NCBI RefSeq assembly: GCF_009601025.1
Contig: NZ_WIVE01000031.1
Coordinates: 1-50,471, forward strand
Length of the DNA stretch: 50,471 nt
Reading direction: 5' to 3'
Source of the DNA: Roseospira navarrensis
Lineage (GTDB): Bacteria; Pseudomonadota; Alphaproteobacteria; Rhodospirillales; Rhodospirillaceae
Each line of letters begins with the position of its first letter. The first letter of the stretch is position 1. The position numbers and the translations under genes were made by a program. Positions 33,979-42,783 of this stretch are shown one piece after another. The notes beneath the pieces are model-generated. The model worked only from the letters and a program-made list of their open reading frames with translations. It made no database searches and was not told the origin of the DNA.

Positions 33979-34199
33979 GCGTTCTGGGGCGCGCCCTGCT
34001 GGAGGCGGCCCGCGTGCCGGCGATGGACACGGCCGCGCCGGGACGGTCCCGGCAGCGGACCGGGTCGAAAGAACGACGCCCCCGAACCCACAAAGACCTG
34101 GCCGGCCTCAGCGACCGGCTCCTGGAGGACATCGGGGTGACCCGCAGGGACACCCGGCGCGACCGCCCGGTGTTCCGGCTTCATACCAGCGGCGAGTGA
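33972..34199 (+). CDS. DUF1127 (YjiS-like) small protein
   Basis: The 75-residue protein carries the DUF1127 signature LSDRLLEDIGVTRRD near its C-terminus (about residues 47-61), preceded by a basic Arg/Lys-rich stretch. DUF1127 proteins in alphaproteobacteria are small Arg-rich factors; several affect RNA metabolism, phosphate or carbon responses. Its start lies inside the end of the transporter gene (seven-base overlap). The last codons (HTSGE and the stop) come from a solo MITE end at 34183-34222, so the natural C-terminus was probably altered by that insertion. Confidence 0.8.
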   Translation: MLSVLGRALLEAARVPAMDTAAPGRSRQRTGSKERRPRTHKDLAGLSDRLLEDIGVTRRDTRRDRPVFRLHTSGE

Positions 34200-34222
34200 G
34201 CCGAACGCCTCCGCCGCTGGAA
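34183..34222 (+). repeat. 40-bp minimal MITE of the ATACCAGCGGC family
   Basis: ATACCAGCGGC at 34183-34193 and GCCGCTGGAAT at about 34212-34222 are inverted repeats around an 18-bp spacer. It sits exactly between the DUF1127 and glk stop regions and supplies the DUF1127 stop codon. Confidence 0.7.
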
Positions 34223-35227
34223 TCACGCCCCCCGGGCGGTGGTCTCCGGCGGTGGGGTGCGCAGCAGCCGCACCAGCCCCAGAAAGGCCGGGTTGGGGTG
34301 GGTGACCACCCGGGTGGGCACGCCGGTCAGGTAGTCCCGGAAGCGGCCCTTGGCCTCGAACCGGGCGCGGAAGGGCGAGGCGCGGAACAGGTCCAGGGTG
34401 GCGGGGACGATCCCGCCCAGGATGTACACGCCGCCCAGGGCGCCCGACGTGAGCGCCAGATTGCCCGCCACGGTGCCGAGCATCGCATAGGCCATGTCCA
34501 GGGTGCGCCGGGCCAGGGGATCGGCGTCGCCCTCGGCCCCCGCGCTGATCCGGCGCGGATGGTCGTGGACGGGGGCCCGTCCCTCCAGGGCGCACAGCAT
34601 CCGGTACAGGGTGACCAGGCCCGGCCCGCAGATGAACCGTTCGGCCGAGACGTGGTCCCAGGTCTTCCAGGCCTCGGCGATCACGCGGGCCTCGTCGGCG
34701 TCGGCGGCGGCCAGGGTCACGTGCCCCCCCTCGGTGGCCTGCGGCCGCCAGCCGCCCCGCCCGTCGGGCATGAGCAGCGCCACGCCCAGCCCCGTGCCCG
34801 GCCCCAATGCGGCAATCACGCGGTCGGGCCGCCCCGGGACGTCCGGGCCGACACCGATCCAGTCCGCCGGGGTCAGTTCCGGAATGGCCATGGCGTTGGC
34901 GACGAAGTCGTTGACGACCGTCAGGGTCTCCAGACCCAGCGCCGCGCGGGCCTGGGCGATGGAGAACGTCCAGGGATGGTTGGTCAGGCTGACGGTGTCC
35001 CCCGAAATCGGAGACGCCACGCACCACGCCGCCCGGTCCGGGCTGCCGCCGGCGGCGCCGGCATGGCGGCCGAGCACCGCGCGGGCGGCCTCCACCGGAC
35101 CGGGGAAGTCCCGCGTGGCCAGCCGCTCGGACGCCAGCACCCGCCCCGCGTCGTCCACCAGGGCGAAGCGGGCGTTGGTGCCGCCGATGTCGGCGATCAG
35201 GCCGGGACGCGACGGGGGGAGGGTCAT
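34223..35227 (-). CDS. glk: glucokinase
   Basis: Glk phosphorylates glucose to glucose 6-phosphate with ATP. The 334-residue protein has the ROK-independent bacterial glucokinase layout: the phosphate-binding LIADIGGTNARFALVD (10-25), the glucose-binding TVVNDFVANAMAIP with the catalytic Asp, LGPGTGLGVALL, and QATEGGHVTLA. It is the last gene of the minus-strand trehalose cluster, 22 bp after otsA, so it would recapture the glucose released by phosphorolysis of trehalose. Confidence 0.95.
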   Translation of the reverse strand: MTLPPSRPGLIADIGGTNARFALVDDAGRVLASERLATRDFPGPVEAARAVLGRHAGAAGGSPDRAAWCVASPISGDTVSLTNHPWTFSIAQARAALGLETLTVVNDFVANAMAIPELTPADWIGVGPDVPGRPDRVIAALGPGTGLGVALLMPDGRGGWRPQATEGGHVTLAAADADEARVIAEAWKTWDHVSAERFICGPGLVTLYRMLCALEGRAPVHDHPRRISAGAEGDADPLARRTLDMAYAMLGTVAGNLALTSGALGGVYILGGIVPATLDLFRASPFRARFEAKGRFRDYLTGVPTRVVTHPNPAFLGLVRLLRTPPPETTARGA

Positions 35228-35249
35228 GGGGGCCGGGTCCGCCGTCGCC

Positions 35250-36671
35250 TCAGGCGCCGCCCGCCGAGGCGGCCCGCGCGCCCTTGACCGGCATCGGCGT
35301 CGGCACGGAGCGCAGCACCTTCAGGAAGCGTTCGCGCCAGGCCTCAAGCGAGTTCTCGCGCACCTTCTCCATCATGCTCTGCCAGCGCTCGCGGCGCTCT
35401 TCCAACGACATGACCAAGCCCTTGTTGAGCGCGGCGGCGACGCCGTCATGGTCGTAGGGGTTGACCAGCAGGGCGGCGTCGAGCTCCCGCGCCGCGCCCG
35501 CGAACCGCGACAGCACCAGCACGCCCGGATAGTTCGGGTCCTGGCTGGCCACGTACTCCTTGGCGACCAGGTTCATGCCGTCGCGCAGCGGCGTGACCAC
35601 GCCGACCCGCGACAGGCGGAAGAAGCCGGCCAGGGTCTCGCGCTGGAAGTTCTTGGTCAGGTAGTGCAGCGGCATCCAGTCGAAGTCGCCGTACCGGCCG
35701 TTGATGTAGCCGGCCAGCCCCTCCAACTGATCGCGGATGGCCTTGTACTCCGGCACCTCGGAGCGCGACAGCGGCGCGATCTGCATCATGGACACCTGGC
35801 CCCGGTGCGCCGGGTACTGTTCCATGAACCGCTCGAACGAGCGGAAGCGCTCCGGGATGCCCTTGGAGTAATCCAGGCGGTCCACGCCGATCATCAGGTT
35901 GCGGTTGTTCAGGGTGCGTTCCAGGCGCCGGGCCGCGCCCTGCTCGACCGCCGCTTCGGCCGCCGCCTCCATCTGGCCGCGCTCGATGCCGATGGGGAAG
36001 ACCTCGGTATGCACCAGCCGGCCGAAGGCGCGCACCGTCTGGTCGTCCAGCATTTCGCCCTTGGCCTCGTGGATCACATAGTCCCGGAAGGCGCGCAGGT
36101 CGTTCTCGGTCTGGAACCCCACCACGTCATAGGCGCACAGGGATTCCACCAGCAGGGCATGACTGGGCAGGGCCAGCAGCACCTCCATGGCGGGGAAGGG
36201 CGTGTGCAGGAAGAAGCCCATGGCCTGCCCGACGCCGCGCGCCCTCAGTTCGCGCCCCATCGGGATCAGGTGATAGTCGTGGACCCAGACCTGATCGTCG
36301 TCCTCGATCAGGGGGCGCAGCTTGTCGGCGAACAGACTGTTGACGCGCAGATAGCCGGTGTAGTTCTGGTGGCTGAACTCGGCCAGATCGAGCCGATAGT
36401 GGAACAGTGGCCACAGGGTGCGGTTGGCGAAGCCGTTATAGTACTCGTTGTAGTCCTTGCGGCCCAGGTCCAGGGTCGCATAGGTCACCGGGCCGATCTC
36501 GGTCATGGTGGGCTGTTCGGCGGTGTGCGCGGCGGTCTTGCCGCTCCAGCCGAACCAGATGCCGCCGTTGGTCTGCAGCGCATCGCGCAGGGCCACCGCC
36601 AGACCGCCGGTCGTGGCGGACTGCGCATCCGGAACGGCCACCCGGTTGGACACGACCACGAGACGCGACAT
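35250..36671 (-). CDS. otsA: trehalose-6-phosphate synthase
   Basis: OtsA, a GT20 glycosyltransferase, joins UDP-glucose and glucose 6-phosphate to trehalose 6-phosphate. The 473-residue product has the family's N-terminal SRLVVVSNRVAVP, the UDP-glucose-contacting GGLAVAL, VWVHDYHLIPMGRELR with the active-site Asp-Tyr-His, and GVDRLDYSKGIPERF. The C-terminal LRDGMNLVAKEYVASQ and LSRFAGAARELDAALLVNPYD are also conserved. It lies between the GH65 phosphorylase (152-bp gap) and glk (22-bp gap). Confidence 0.96.
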   Translation of the reverse strand: MSRLVVVSNRVAVPDAQSATTGGLAVALRDALQTNGGIWFGWSGKTAAHTAEQPTMTEIGPVTYATLDLGRKDYNEYYNGFANRTLWPLFHYRLDLAEFSHQNYTGYLRVNSLFADKLRPLIEDDDQVWVHDYHLIPMGRELRARGVGQAMGFFLHTPFPAMEVLLALPSHALLVESLCAYDVVGFQTENDLRAFRDYVIHEAKGEMLDDQTVRAFGRLVHTEVFPIGIERGQMEAAAEAAVEQGAARRLERTLNNRNLMIGVDRLDYSKGIPERFRSFERFMEQYPAHRGQVSMMQIAPLSRSEVPEYKAIRDQLEGLAGYINGRYGDFDWMPLHYLTKNFQRETLAGFFRLSRVGVVTPLRDGMNLVAKEYVASQDPNYPGVLVLSRFAGAARELDAALLVNPYDHDGVAAALNKGLVMSLEERRERWQSMMEKVRENSLEAWRERFLKVLRSVPTPMPVKGARAASAGGA

Positions 36672-36823
36672 GGGTTCTTCTCCTCCGGGGCCGCGCGGCC
36701 CCTCTCGTCATGACGGACGGCGCACCGCGCCCGCGATGCGCCGCCTTTCGCGTTAATTCGATCTTAAGGCATTCAGCATCCGAACGCCACCCGTCCCCGC
36801 CGGGACCGCATCCGGGGGCCGGG

Positions 36824-39271
36824 TCAGTCCGCCGCCGGGGCGTGCTTTTCGGCCTCGCTGTGGCCCAGGTTGAAGGTCAGGGACTCGCCGGGCTGCAACT
36901 CGCGGGCCTGTCCGCGCACGTTCAGCGGCAGCGGCCTGGTCCAGCCCTTTTGCGCCGTGACGGTCATCTCGTCCTGGCCCAGCACCACCTGCAGCCAGCG
37001 GCCCTGATAGCGCAGCTTGAGCGTCACCGTGCCCATGCGGTCGGTGAACACCGGATCGAAGTGCAGGGTGCCGTCCCGCACGTCCAGGCCGGTGAAGCAG
37101 CGCTGCACCAGGTCCACCGTGCCCGCCATGGCGCCCAGGTGGATGCCTTCCGGCGTGGTGCCGCCCTGGATGTCGTCGATGTCGCTGTGCAGGGCCTGGG
37201 TAAACAACTGCCACGCCTTCTCCGGGTGGCTGCGGGCCATGACGGCGGCGTGCACCATGTACGACAGCGTCGAGCCGTGCGAGGTGCGGGCCAGATAGTA
37301 GTCGATGTTGTGCTGCCACTGCTCCTCGGTCAGGGGCTCGTAGCCCAGGCGCTGGAACTGCTGGGACAGTTCCTCGCGCGAGAACAGGTAGAACAGCATC
37401 AGGACGTCGGCCTGCTTGGAGAGCTTGTAGCGGTCGGCGCTGTCCCCTTCGGCTTCAAGAATCCGGTCCAGGCGCTGGATGTCGCCGTACTTCTGCCGGT
37501 AGCCGTCCCAGTCGAACTCCATGAGGTTCTCGTAGCCCTCGAACTGGCTGATGATGCCGCCGTCGTGGAAGCAGACGGTCATCTTGCGGCTCATTTCGTC
37601 CCACAGCGTCAACTCGCGCTCGTCCAGCGCCAGCTTGTCCAGCAGTTCGTCGCGGTGGGTGGCGTCCAGGGTCGCCAGGGCGCGCAGGGCGACGCCGCAC
37701 AACCAGGATACCATGATGTTGGTGTAGGCGTTGTTGTGCAGGCCCGGTTCGTCGCTGTCCGGATAGGCCTCGTGGTACTCGTCCGGACCCATGACCCGGT
37801 GGATCTCATAGCGGCCCGTGTGGGTGTTCAGGTGCGCCAGAGAGGCGAAGAACCGCGTGATCTCCAGGATCAGTTCGGCCCCGCGCAGCTCCAGGAAGTG
37901 ATCGGCGCCGCTGATCTCGTAGTGGCGCCAGACGTTGTAGGCGATGGCCAGCGAGACGTGACGCTGGATCGAGCTGTTGTCCGGCACCCAGCGGCCCGAG
38001 CGCGGGTTGAGGTGGACCTTCTGGCTTTCCTCGCGGCCGTCGCTGCCCGACTGCCAGGGGAACATGGCGCCCTTCTTGCCGTCCTCGAAGGCGGCGCGGC
38101 GCGCCTCGGGCAGCCGGAGATGACGGTAGCGCAGGCACGAGCGCGAGATCTGCGGCAGGCGGAAGTTCAGGAACGGCAGGATGAACAGTTCGTCCCAGAA
38201 CACGTGACCGCGGTAGGCCTCGCCGTGCCAGCCGCGGGCCGGCACGCCCACGTCCAGGTCGATGGTGTTGGGCGACAGCGTCTGCAGCAGGTGGAAGATG
38301 TGCACCCGCAGGATCATCTGCGTGTTGCGTCCGTCGTCCAGTTCGATGTCGCAGCGGTCCCACAGGATGCGCCAGACGCGTTCGTGATCGTGGGCGAGGC
38401 GGTTGAACGACGGCGCGTGGGTCACGGCGTTGCGGGCGGCCACGCCCGGTTCGGAAATGGCCGTGTCGCGGGAGGTGAACAGGCTGGCCAGCTTCTCGAC
38501 CACCAGGGTCTCGCCGTGCTCCACCTGCGCCTTGACGAGCTGGCGGACGTAGCCTTCCTCGCTGTCGGCGCTGACCTTGGCCTCGAAGGCGTGGGGGTTG
38601 GAGACCACGCGGGTGCGCGCCGCCTGGGCCACACGCAGACGGGACTGCTTGGTCTCCGTCAGGATCTGGGCCATGTGCTCGCCGGTGTCCGGGTTCTGGA
38701 ACGTCTCGGCGGCGACCGGGTTGAGGTGCGAGCTGTTGAGATCGCGGTAGCGCTTCACACCCGCGTTGATGACCCGGCCGTCCAGTCCGGACTGGATCTC
38801 GACCGCGCCGGACCAGTTGTGCGCGGTCAGCATCATCTGGATGCCGGCCAGATGCATGTCGGCCATGCTGGCCAGCCGCTGGGTCTTCAGGGTGCTCTCG
38901 CGGTCCTGCTTGTCCCGGAAGCGGACCTCCACTTCCAGCAGGCCTTCCTTCATCTTCAGTTCCTGGCGGAACGACAGGATGGTCATGGCCTGGATGTTGA
39001 ACCAGTCCCCCCCGTCGATGCGGAAGGTCATGGCCGACCAGTTGGGCAGGTTGACCAGATCCTCGTTCTCGATGGTGCGGCCGGCGACCTCGGTCTGGGC
39101 GCGGTTGTAGCCGCCGGCCAGATAGGTCGCGGGATAGTGGGTCTCGTCGGCCATCACCCAACTGAAGGCGCCCCGGGTGACGAAATACCCGTTGCCGGTG
39201 GCGCACAGGGCCTCGCGGAGGCCCTGGTTCTTGGGGTCGAACTCTTCGTAGACCAGGGACCATTTGGACAT
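36824..39271 (-). CDS. glycoside hydrolase family 65 disaccharide phosphorylase (trehalose/kojibiose phosphorylase type)
   Basis: The 815-residue protein is a full-length GH65 enzyme. It has an N-terminal beta-sandwich (about 1-290), an (alpha/alpha)6 barrel with the general acid E498 in MGPDEYHEAYP, KQADVLMLFYL and the phosphate-binding RTSHGSTLSYMVHA, and a short C-terminal beta domain. GH65 enzymes split alpha-linked disaccharides with phosphate to beta-glucose 1-phosphate plus a sugar. Its place among otsA, otsB, pgmB and glk points to trehalose or trehalose 6-phosphate; kojibiose or maltose remains possible. The ATG at 39271 has an AAGGA site 9 bp upstream; a GTG at 39292 is an alternative. 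Confidence 0.92.
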   Translation of the reverse strand: MSKWSLVYEEFDPKNQGLREALCATGNGYFVTRGAFSWVMADETHYPATYLAGGYNRAQTEVAGRTIENEDLVNLPNWSAMTFRIDGGDWFNIQAMTILSFRQELKMKEGLLEVEVRFRDKQDRESTLKTQRLASMADMHLAGIQMMLTAHNWSGAVEIQSGLDGRVINAGVKRYRDLNSSHLNPVAAETFQNPDTGEHMAQILTETKQSRLRVAQAARTRVVSNPHAFEAKVSADSEEGYVRQLVKAQVEHGETLVVEKLASLFTSRDTAISEPGVAARNAVTHAPSFNRLAHDHERVWRILWDRCDIELDDGRNTQMILRVHIFHLLQTLSPNTIDLDVGVPARGWHGEAYRGHVFWDELFILPFLNFRLPQISRSCLRYRHLRLPEARRAAFEDGKKGAMFPWQSGSDGREESQKVHLNPRSGRWVPDNSSIQRHVSLAIAYNVWRHYEISGADHFLELRGAELILEITRFFASLAHLNTHTGRYEIHRVMGPDEYHEAYPDSDEPGLHNNAYTNIMVSWLCGVALRALATLDATHRDELLDKLALDERELTLWDEMSRKMTVCFHDGGIISQFEGYENLMEFDWDGYRQKYGDIQRLDRILEAEGDSADRYKLSKQADVLMLFYLFSREELSQQFQRLGYEPLTEEQWQHNIDYYLARTSHGSTLSYMVHAAVMARSHPEKAWQLFTQALHSDIDDIQGGTTPEGIHLGAMAGTVDLVQRCFTGLDVRDGTLHFDPVFTDRMGTVTLKLRYQGRWLQVVLGQDEMTVTAQKGWTRPLPLNVRGQARELQPGESLTFNLGHSEAEKHAPAAD

Positions 39272-39457
39272 GGCGGTCGGTCCTTTCTTCACGTCTGGCG
39301 CGGGGATCCCCGCAAAGGACGGCGGCGCGGCGAGGTCTGTCAGGGCGCGGGCGTCGCGTCGGCGGGGCCGGAAACTCGGGCGGTCGTGTGCGCGCAGGGG
39401 GTCAGCGGTCGGAAGGCGGATGGCGGCGCGCCGGCCGCCGGAACGCCGCGCGATCCC

Positions 39458-40282
39458 TCACGGCGTCAGGCGGCGCAGCAGGTCCAGCACCTGATCCGGG
39501 TCATCCACCCGGAAGTCGGCGGCGGAAACGCGGCCCTGGTCGCTGTCGCTGGCCGGGGCGGTCAGGACGCCGATGCCGTTCATGCCCTGCAGAGCCTTGA
39601 AGGCATCCTCGTCGGTCACGTCGTCGCCGAAGAACATGGGGGCGTGTCCGGGATCGTCCAGCCCCAAAGTGCCCAGAAGGGTGGCGACCGCCTTGCCCTT
39701 GTCCCAGTCGATGGCCGGCTGGATCTCGAACACCTTCTTGCCGGGCTTTTCCTTCAGGCCCGACACGGCGCCCATCAGCCGGTCCAGGACGCTGCGGAAC
39801 ACCGGGTATTCCTCGTCGGACACCAGCCGGTAGTGGGCGGCGACCGAAAACTTCTTGCGTTCCACCAGCGCCCCGGGGATGGGGTCCAGGCCGACCTTGA
39901 GCCGGGATTCGACCTCGTCCATCAGGGCCGTGTAGTCGCCCACGCCCTCCAGCGCCAGCACGCCGTCGGTCGGGGTGCGGATGTCGAATCCGTGGCTGCC
40001 GGCGAAGGTCAGCGTGTCGATGCCGACCAGCGTTTCCACGTCCGGCCGGTCGCGGCCGCTGACCACGGCGACGGGGCGCTTGCGGGCCAGGGTGTCCACG
40101 ACGGCGCGCCCCTCGGCGGACAGAATGGCGTCCTCGGGCCGGCTGACGATGGGCGTCAGCGTGCCGTCGTAGTCCAGGAAGATCGCCGGTTCGCGTCCGT
40201 TGAGAGCCGCCTCCAGGGTGTCGAAGGCCTCCAGGGCGTGCGGCAGGTCGCGCACGGGGCGCAGGCGAGGTTCAGTCGTCAC
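39458..40282 (-). CDS. otsB: trehalose-6-phosphate phosphatase
   Basis: OtsB dephosphorylates trehalose 6-phosphate to trehalose. The 274-residue HAD-family protein has motif I DYDGTLTPI (nucleophile Asp), motif II VVSGRD, the cap segment with GSHGFDIR, and motif IV FFGDDVTDEDAF. The start is a GTG at 40282 with a GGGAGA site, which overlaps the end of pgmB by 11 bp, so the two are translated together. The gap to the GH65 gene is 186 bp. Confidence 0.95.
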   Translation of the reverse strand: MTTEPRLRPVRDLPHALEAFDTLEAALNGREPAIFLDYDGTLTPIVSRPEDAILSAEGRAVVDTLARKRPVAVVSGRDRPDVETLVGIDTLTFAGSHGFDIRTPTDGVLALEGVGDYTALMDEVESRLKVGLDPIPGALVERKKFSVAAHYRLVSDEEYPVFRSVLDRLMGAVSGLKEKPGKKVFEIQPAIDWDKGKAVATLLGTLGLDDPGHAPMFFGDDVTDEDAFKALQGMNGIGVLTAPASDSDQGRVSAADFRVDDPDQVLDLLRRLTP

Positions 40283-41030
40283 CAAGAAAATCTCCCAAAT
40301 CCTTGACCACCACATGGGCGCCGTTGTCACGCAGGTCGTCGGTGCCGGCGCCGCGATCGATCCCGATCACCAGGCCGAAGCCGCCGTCCCGGCCGGCCTG
40401 GACGCCGGAGATGGCGTCCTCGACCATGATGCAGGCGGCCGGTGCGATCCCGACCAGACGAGCGCCCTCGATGAAGGTGTCGGGGGCGGGTTTGCCGGGC
40501 AGCCCCTTTTCGGTGGCATAGATGCCGTCCACCTGGGCCTCGAACAGATCGGACAGGCCGGCGCTGGCCAGCACCGGCCCGCAGTTCTTCGACGACGAGA
40601 CCACCACCGCCCGCAGGCCCTCGGCGCGCAGGCGGCGGATCAGCTCCACCGCGCCGTCGAAGCGGGTGGCGCCGTCACGCTCGATGATCGCGTTGAATTC
40701 CAGGTTCTTCCGGTTGCCCAGACCGCAGACGGTCTGCTCATCCGGACCGTCGTCCGGGGTGCCCTCGGGCAGCGTGATGCCGCGCGAGGCCAGGAAGGTC
40801 CGCACGCCGTCGTACCGCGGCCGGCCGTCCACGTGCTGGAGGTAGTCCTGCTCGGTGAAGGGCACGAAGGGGGTGCCCTCCCGCGCGGCGCGCGCCCTCA
40901 GCACCCCGTCGAACAGCGACTTCCAGGCGGCGGCGTGCACGGCGGCCGTGTCGGTCACGACGCCGTCCAGGTCACAGATGATCGCCTTGAAGCCCTTGCC
41001 GTCCCAGGGCCGCGCGGTGGGGTGGGTCAT
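40272..41030 (-). CDS. pgmB: beta-phosphoglucomutase (HAD family)
   Basis: PgmB interconverts beta-glucose 1-phosphate and glucose 6-phosphate and is the usual partner of inverting GH65 phosphorylases. The 252-residue protein has CDLDGVVTDTAAVHAAAW (nucleophile and acid-base Asp of the D-x-D motif, with the HxxAW that distinguishes beta-PGM), VVSSSKNC, and KPAPDTFIEGARLVG followed by MVEDAISGVQAG. The ATG at 41030 follows an AGGAAAGGGG site. It is the first gene of the minus-strand trehalose operon. Confidence 0.92.
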   Translation of the reverse strand: MTHPTARPWDGKGFKAIICDLDGVVTDTAAVHAAAWKSLFDGVLRARAAREGTPFVPFTEQDYLQHVDGRPRYDGVRTFLASRGITLPEGTPDDGPDEQTVCGLGNRKNLEFNAIIERDGATRFDGAVELIRRLRAEGLRAVVVSSSKNCGPVLASAGLSDLFEAQVDGIYATEKGLPGKPAPDTFIEGARLVGIAPAACIMVEDAISGVQAGRDGGFGLVIGIDRGAGTDDLRDNGAHVVVKDLGDFLGDD

Positions 41031-41462
41031 CACGCCCCTTTCCTGCTGGATCGGGGGCGCGTTGCCCGTCCTGACGGGCCGCGCCCCATGAGGACACCGT
41101 ACAGTGAACACACCGTACATTACGGCCGCGCGTGACCCCGTGTCCGGTCCGCGCGGTCGTGTGCGGGGGGATCGGCCGCGACCGGGCCGACCCACGAAGA
41201 TATGCCATCATAGCGGCAATGATGGCGCAAGGTCACCCCCTCACGGCTCGAAAAGCCGTGACGGGTCTGTGTCATGCGGGCCGGTGCGCGCGCGCCGGGG
41301 CCCCCTTTCGGACCATTCCGCCCTTGCATTCATGGGGCGCGGGGCGCACCTTAGGGGGAGTTTTCGGGGTCCGTTCGAGGGGACCTCATCCGGATGAACG
41401 ACACGCCGGCCCGCTGATGGAGCCCCTGGCCCTCAGACACCTGCCCGCGCAGTGGGAGGCCC
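41031..41462. other. 432-bp divergent intergenic region upstream of pgmB
   Basis: No gene is supported. Two direct repeats of ACACCGTACA (41094-41103 and 41110-41119, 16 bp apart) lie 64-89 bp before the pgmB start and may be an operator of the trehalose cluster. A hairpin CACGGCT/AGCCGTG lies at about 41241-41259. A 97-codon frame at 41104-41397 has the composition of random GC-rich sequence. Confidence 0.45.
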
Positions 41463-41906
41463 ATGGCCATGTTTCCCTTCTTTCCTTTCGGGCCGGTCCC
41501 GCCGGTTCCGTTCCTGTTTCCCTTCGCGGCGATGGCCGGTCTGTTTCCGCGCCCGGCGCCCGACGATGGGGAGGCCGGGGAACGGTCCACGCCGTTCGGC
41601 GGCATGGCCCCGTCCATGATGGGGCTCGCCATGATGCCGGCCATGGCGCCGTTCGCCCTGAGCGGCCGCCTCGCGCAGGTGGTCGAGGACGCCGGACAGG
41701 TCGCCGCCCAGGTGCGGGACTCCCTGGCCCGCGACGAGGGGCCGGTCCATGTGATGGTGGGTGATCCCGACGGACCGCTGGGGCTGGCCATCGGCCTGAC
41801 CTTCATGACCCGGGGCCAGACACCGGCGCTGCCCGGCGCCGGCGAGGCGGAGGCGGCCCCGCGCCTCGGCCCGATGGTGGACGTCACGCCCGCCGGCGCG
41901 GGCTGA
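41463..41906 (+). CDS. small hydrophobic Met/Pro/Phe-rich protein, function unknown
   Basis: The 147-residue protein is not recognised. Its first 30 residues are aromatic and Pro-rich (FPFFPFGPVPPVPFLFPF), then there is a Met/Ala-rich stretch (about 50-65), a helical acidic segment (LAQVVEDAGQVAAQVRDSLARD), and a VHVMVGDPDGPLGLAIGLTFM strand-rich part. GGGAGG at 41453-41458 suits either the ATG at 41463 or, with better spacing, the ATG at 41469. It converges with rlmJ and lies near phaC; the Pro/Phe-rich N-terminus would fit a surface-binding or granule-associated protein, but that is speculation. Confidence 0.55.
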   Translation: MAMFPFFPFGPVPPVPFLFPFAAMAGLFPRPAPDDGEAGERSTPFGGMAPSMMGLAMMPAMAPFALSGRLAQVVEDAGQVAAQVRDSLARDEGPVHVMVGDPDGPLGLAIGLTFMTRGQTPALPGAGEAEAAPRLGPMVDVTPAGAG

Positions 41907-41918
41907 GCCCGGCCGGTT

Positions 41919-42764
41919 TCAGTCCTCTCCGCGCAGCCAGTCCACCTGCCAGCGACCGGCGCCGGGCTCGACCTCCAGCCGCGCGGCCAGCCAGGGCAGG
42001 GCGTCGCGCAGGGTCTCGTCCAGACGCCAGGGCGGGTTGACCAGGATCAGGCCGCAGCCGGCCATCCCGGCGAGCCGTGTCGTGGGTCGCACCGTCAGGT
42101 CGACCGCGAGCACGCGCGGGATGCCGCTGTCCTCCAGCATCTGGTGCAGCATGGCCACCGCGCCCGGGTCCTTGATCGGGTACCACAGCAGGAACACCCC
42201 GGTGGCGAAGCGCCGGTGGGCGCGCGTCAGGGCGGCGGCCATGGCCTGATATTCCGCCCGGTCCTCGAACGGCGGGTCCATCAGGATCAGCCCGCGCCGC
42301 TCGGGCGGCGGCAGCAGGGCGGTCAGGGCCGCATAGCCGTCGCCGTCCCGCACCGTCACGCCGGGGGCGCGCCCCAGCAGGTCGTCGAGCGCGGCATGCT
42401 CCTCGGGATGGCGCTCCACCGCCACCAGCCGGTCGCCCGGCCGCAGCAGGCGCGCCGCCAGCAGCGGCGAGCCCGGATACATGGTCGGCCCGAACTCCCC
42501 CTGCACCGCGCCCACCTGATCCAGATAGGCCCGCACCGCGTCCGGCGCGCCCGGCGCGCCCAGCAGGCGGCCCAGCCCGCCGCGCCATTCGCCGGTGCGG
42601 CTGGACGCCGGTCCGGCCAGATCATAGGCTCCGGCGCCGGCGTGGGTGTCGATCACGGCGAAGGGCTTGGCCTTGGCGCGCAGGTGCGCCAGCACCTGGA
42701 TCAGCACCATGTGCTTGAGGACATCGCCCACGTTGGCGACGTGGAAGGCGTGGCGGTAGTTCAT
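41919..42764 (-). CDS. rlmJ: 23S rRNA (adenine(2030)-N6)-methyltransferase
   Basis: RlmJ methylates A2030 of 23S rRNA with S-adenosylmethionine. The 281-residue protein begins MNYRHAFHVANVGDVLKHMVL, the invariant N-terminus of the family. It has DTHAGAGAYDL (SAM-binding motif I) and the catalytic LILMDPPFEDRAEY. WYPIKD and the C-terminal NPPW segment are further family hallmarks. It lies 19 bp downstream of phaC on the same strand and may be co-transcribed. Confidence 0.95.
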   Translation of the reverse strand: MNYRHAFHVANVGDVLKHMVLIQVLAHLRAKAKPFAVIDTHAGAGAYDLAGPASSRTGEWRGGLGRLLGAPGAPDAVRAYLDQVGAVQGEFGPTMYPGSPLLAARLLRPGDRLVAVERHPEEHAALDDLLGRAPGVTVRDGDGYAALTALLPPPERRGLILMDPPFEDRAEYQAMAAALTRAHRRFATGVFLLWYPIKDPGAVAMLHQMLEDSGIPRVLAVDLTVRPTTRLAGMAGCGLILVNPPWRLDETLRDALPWLAARLEVEPGAGRWQVDWLRGED

Positions 42765-42783
42765 GCCGAAGGACCGTCCCCGC

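Noticed and set aside
36407-40306. 1,299-codon plus-strand open frame opposite otsA, GH65 and otsB
   Set aside because: It covers three well-supported genes on the other strand and has the typical composition of a shadow frame.
41104-41397. 97-codon plus-strand frame upstream of the hydrophobic protein gene
   Set aside because: It has no ribosome binding site and has the Arg/Gly/Pro composition of non-coding GC-rich DNA.
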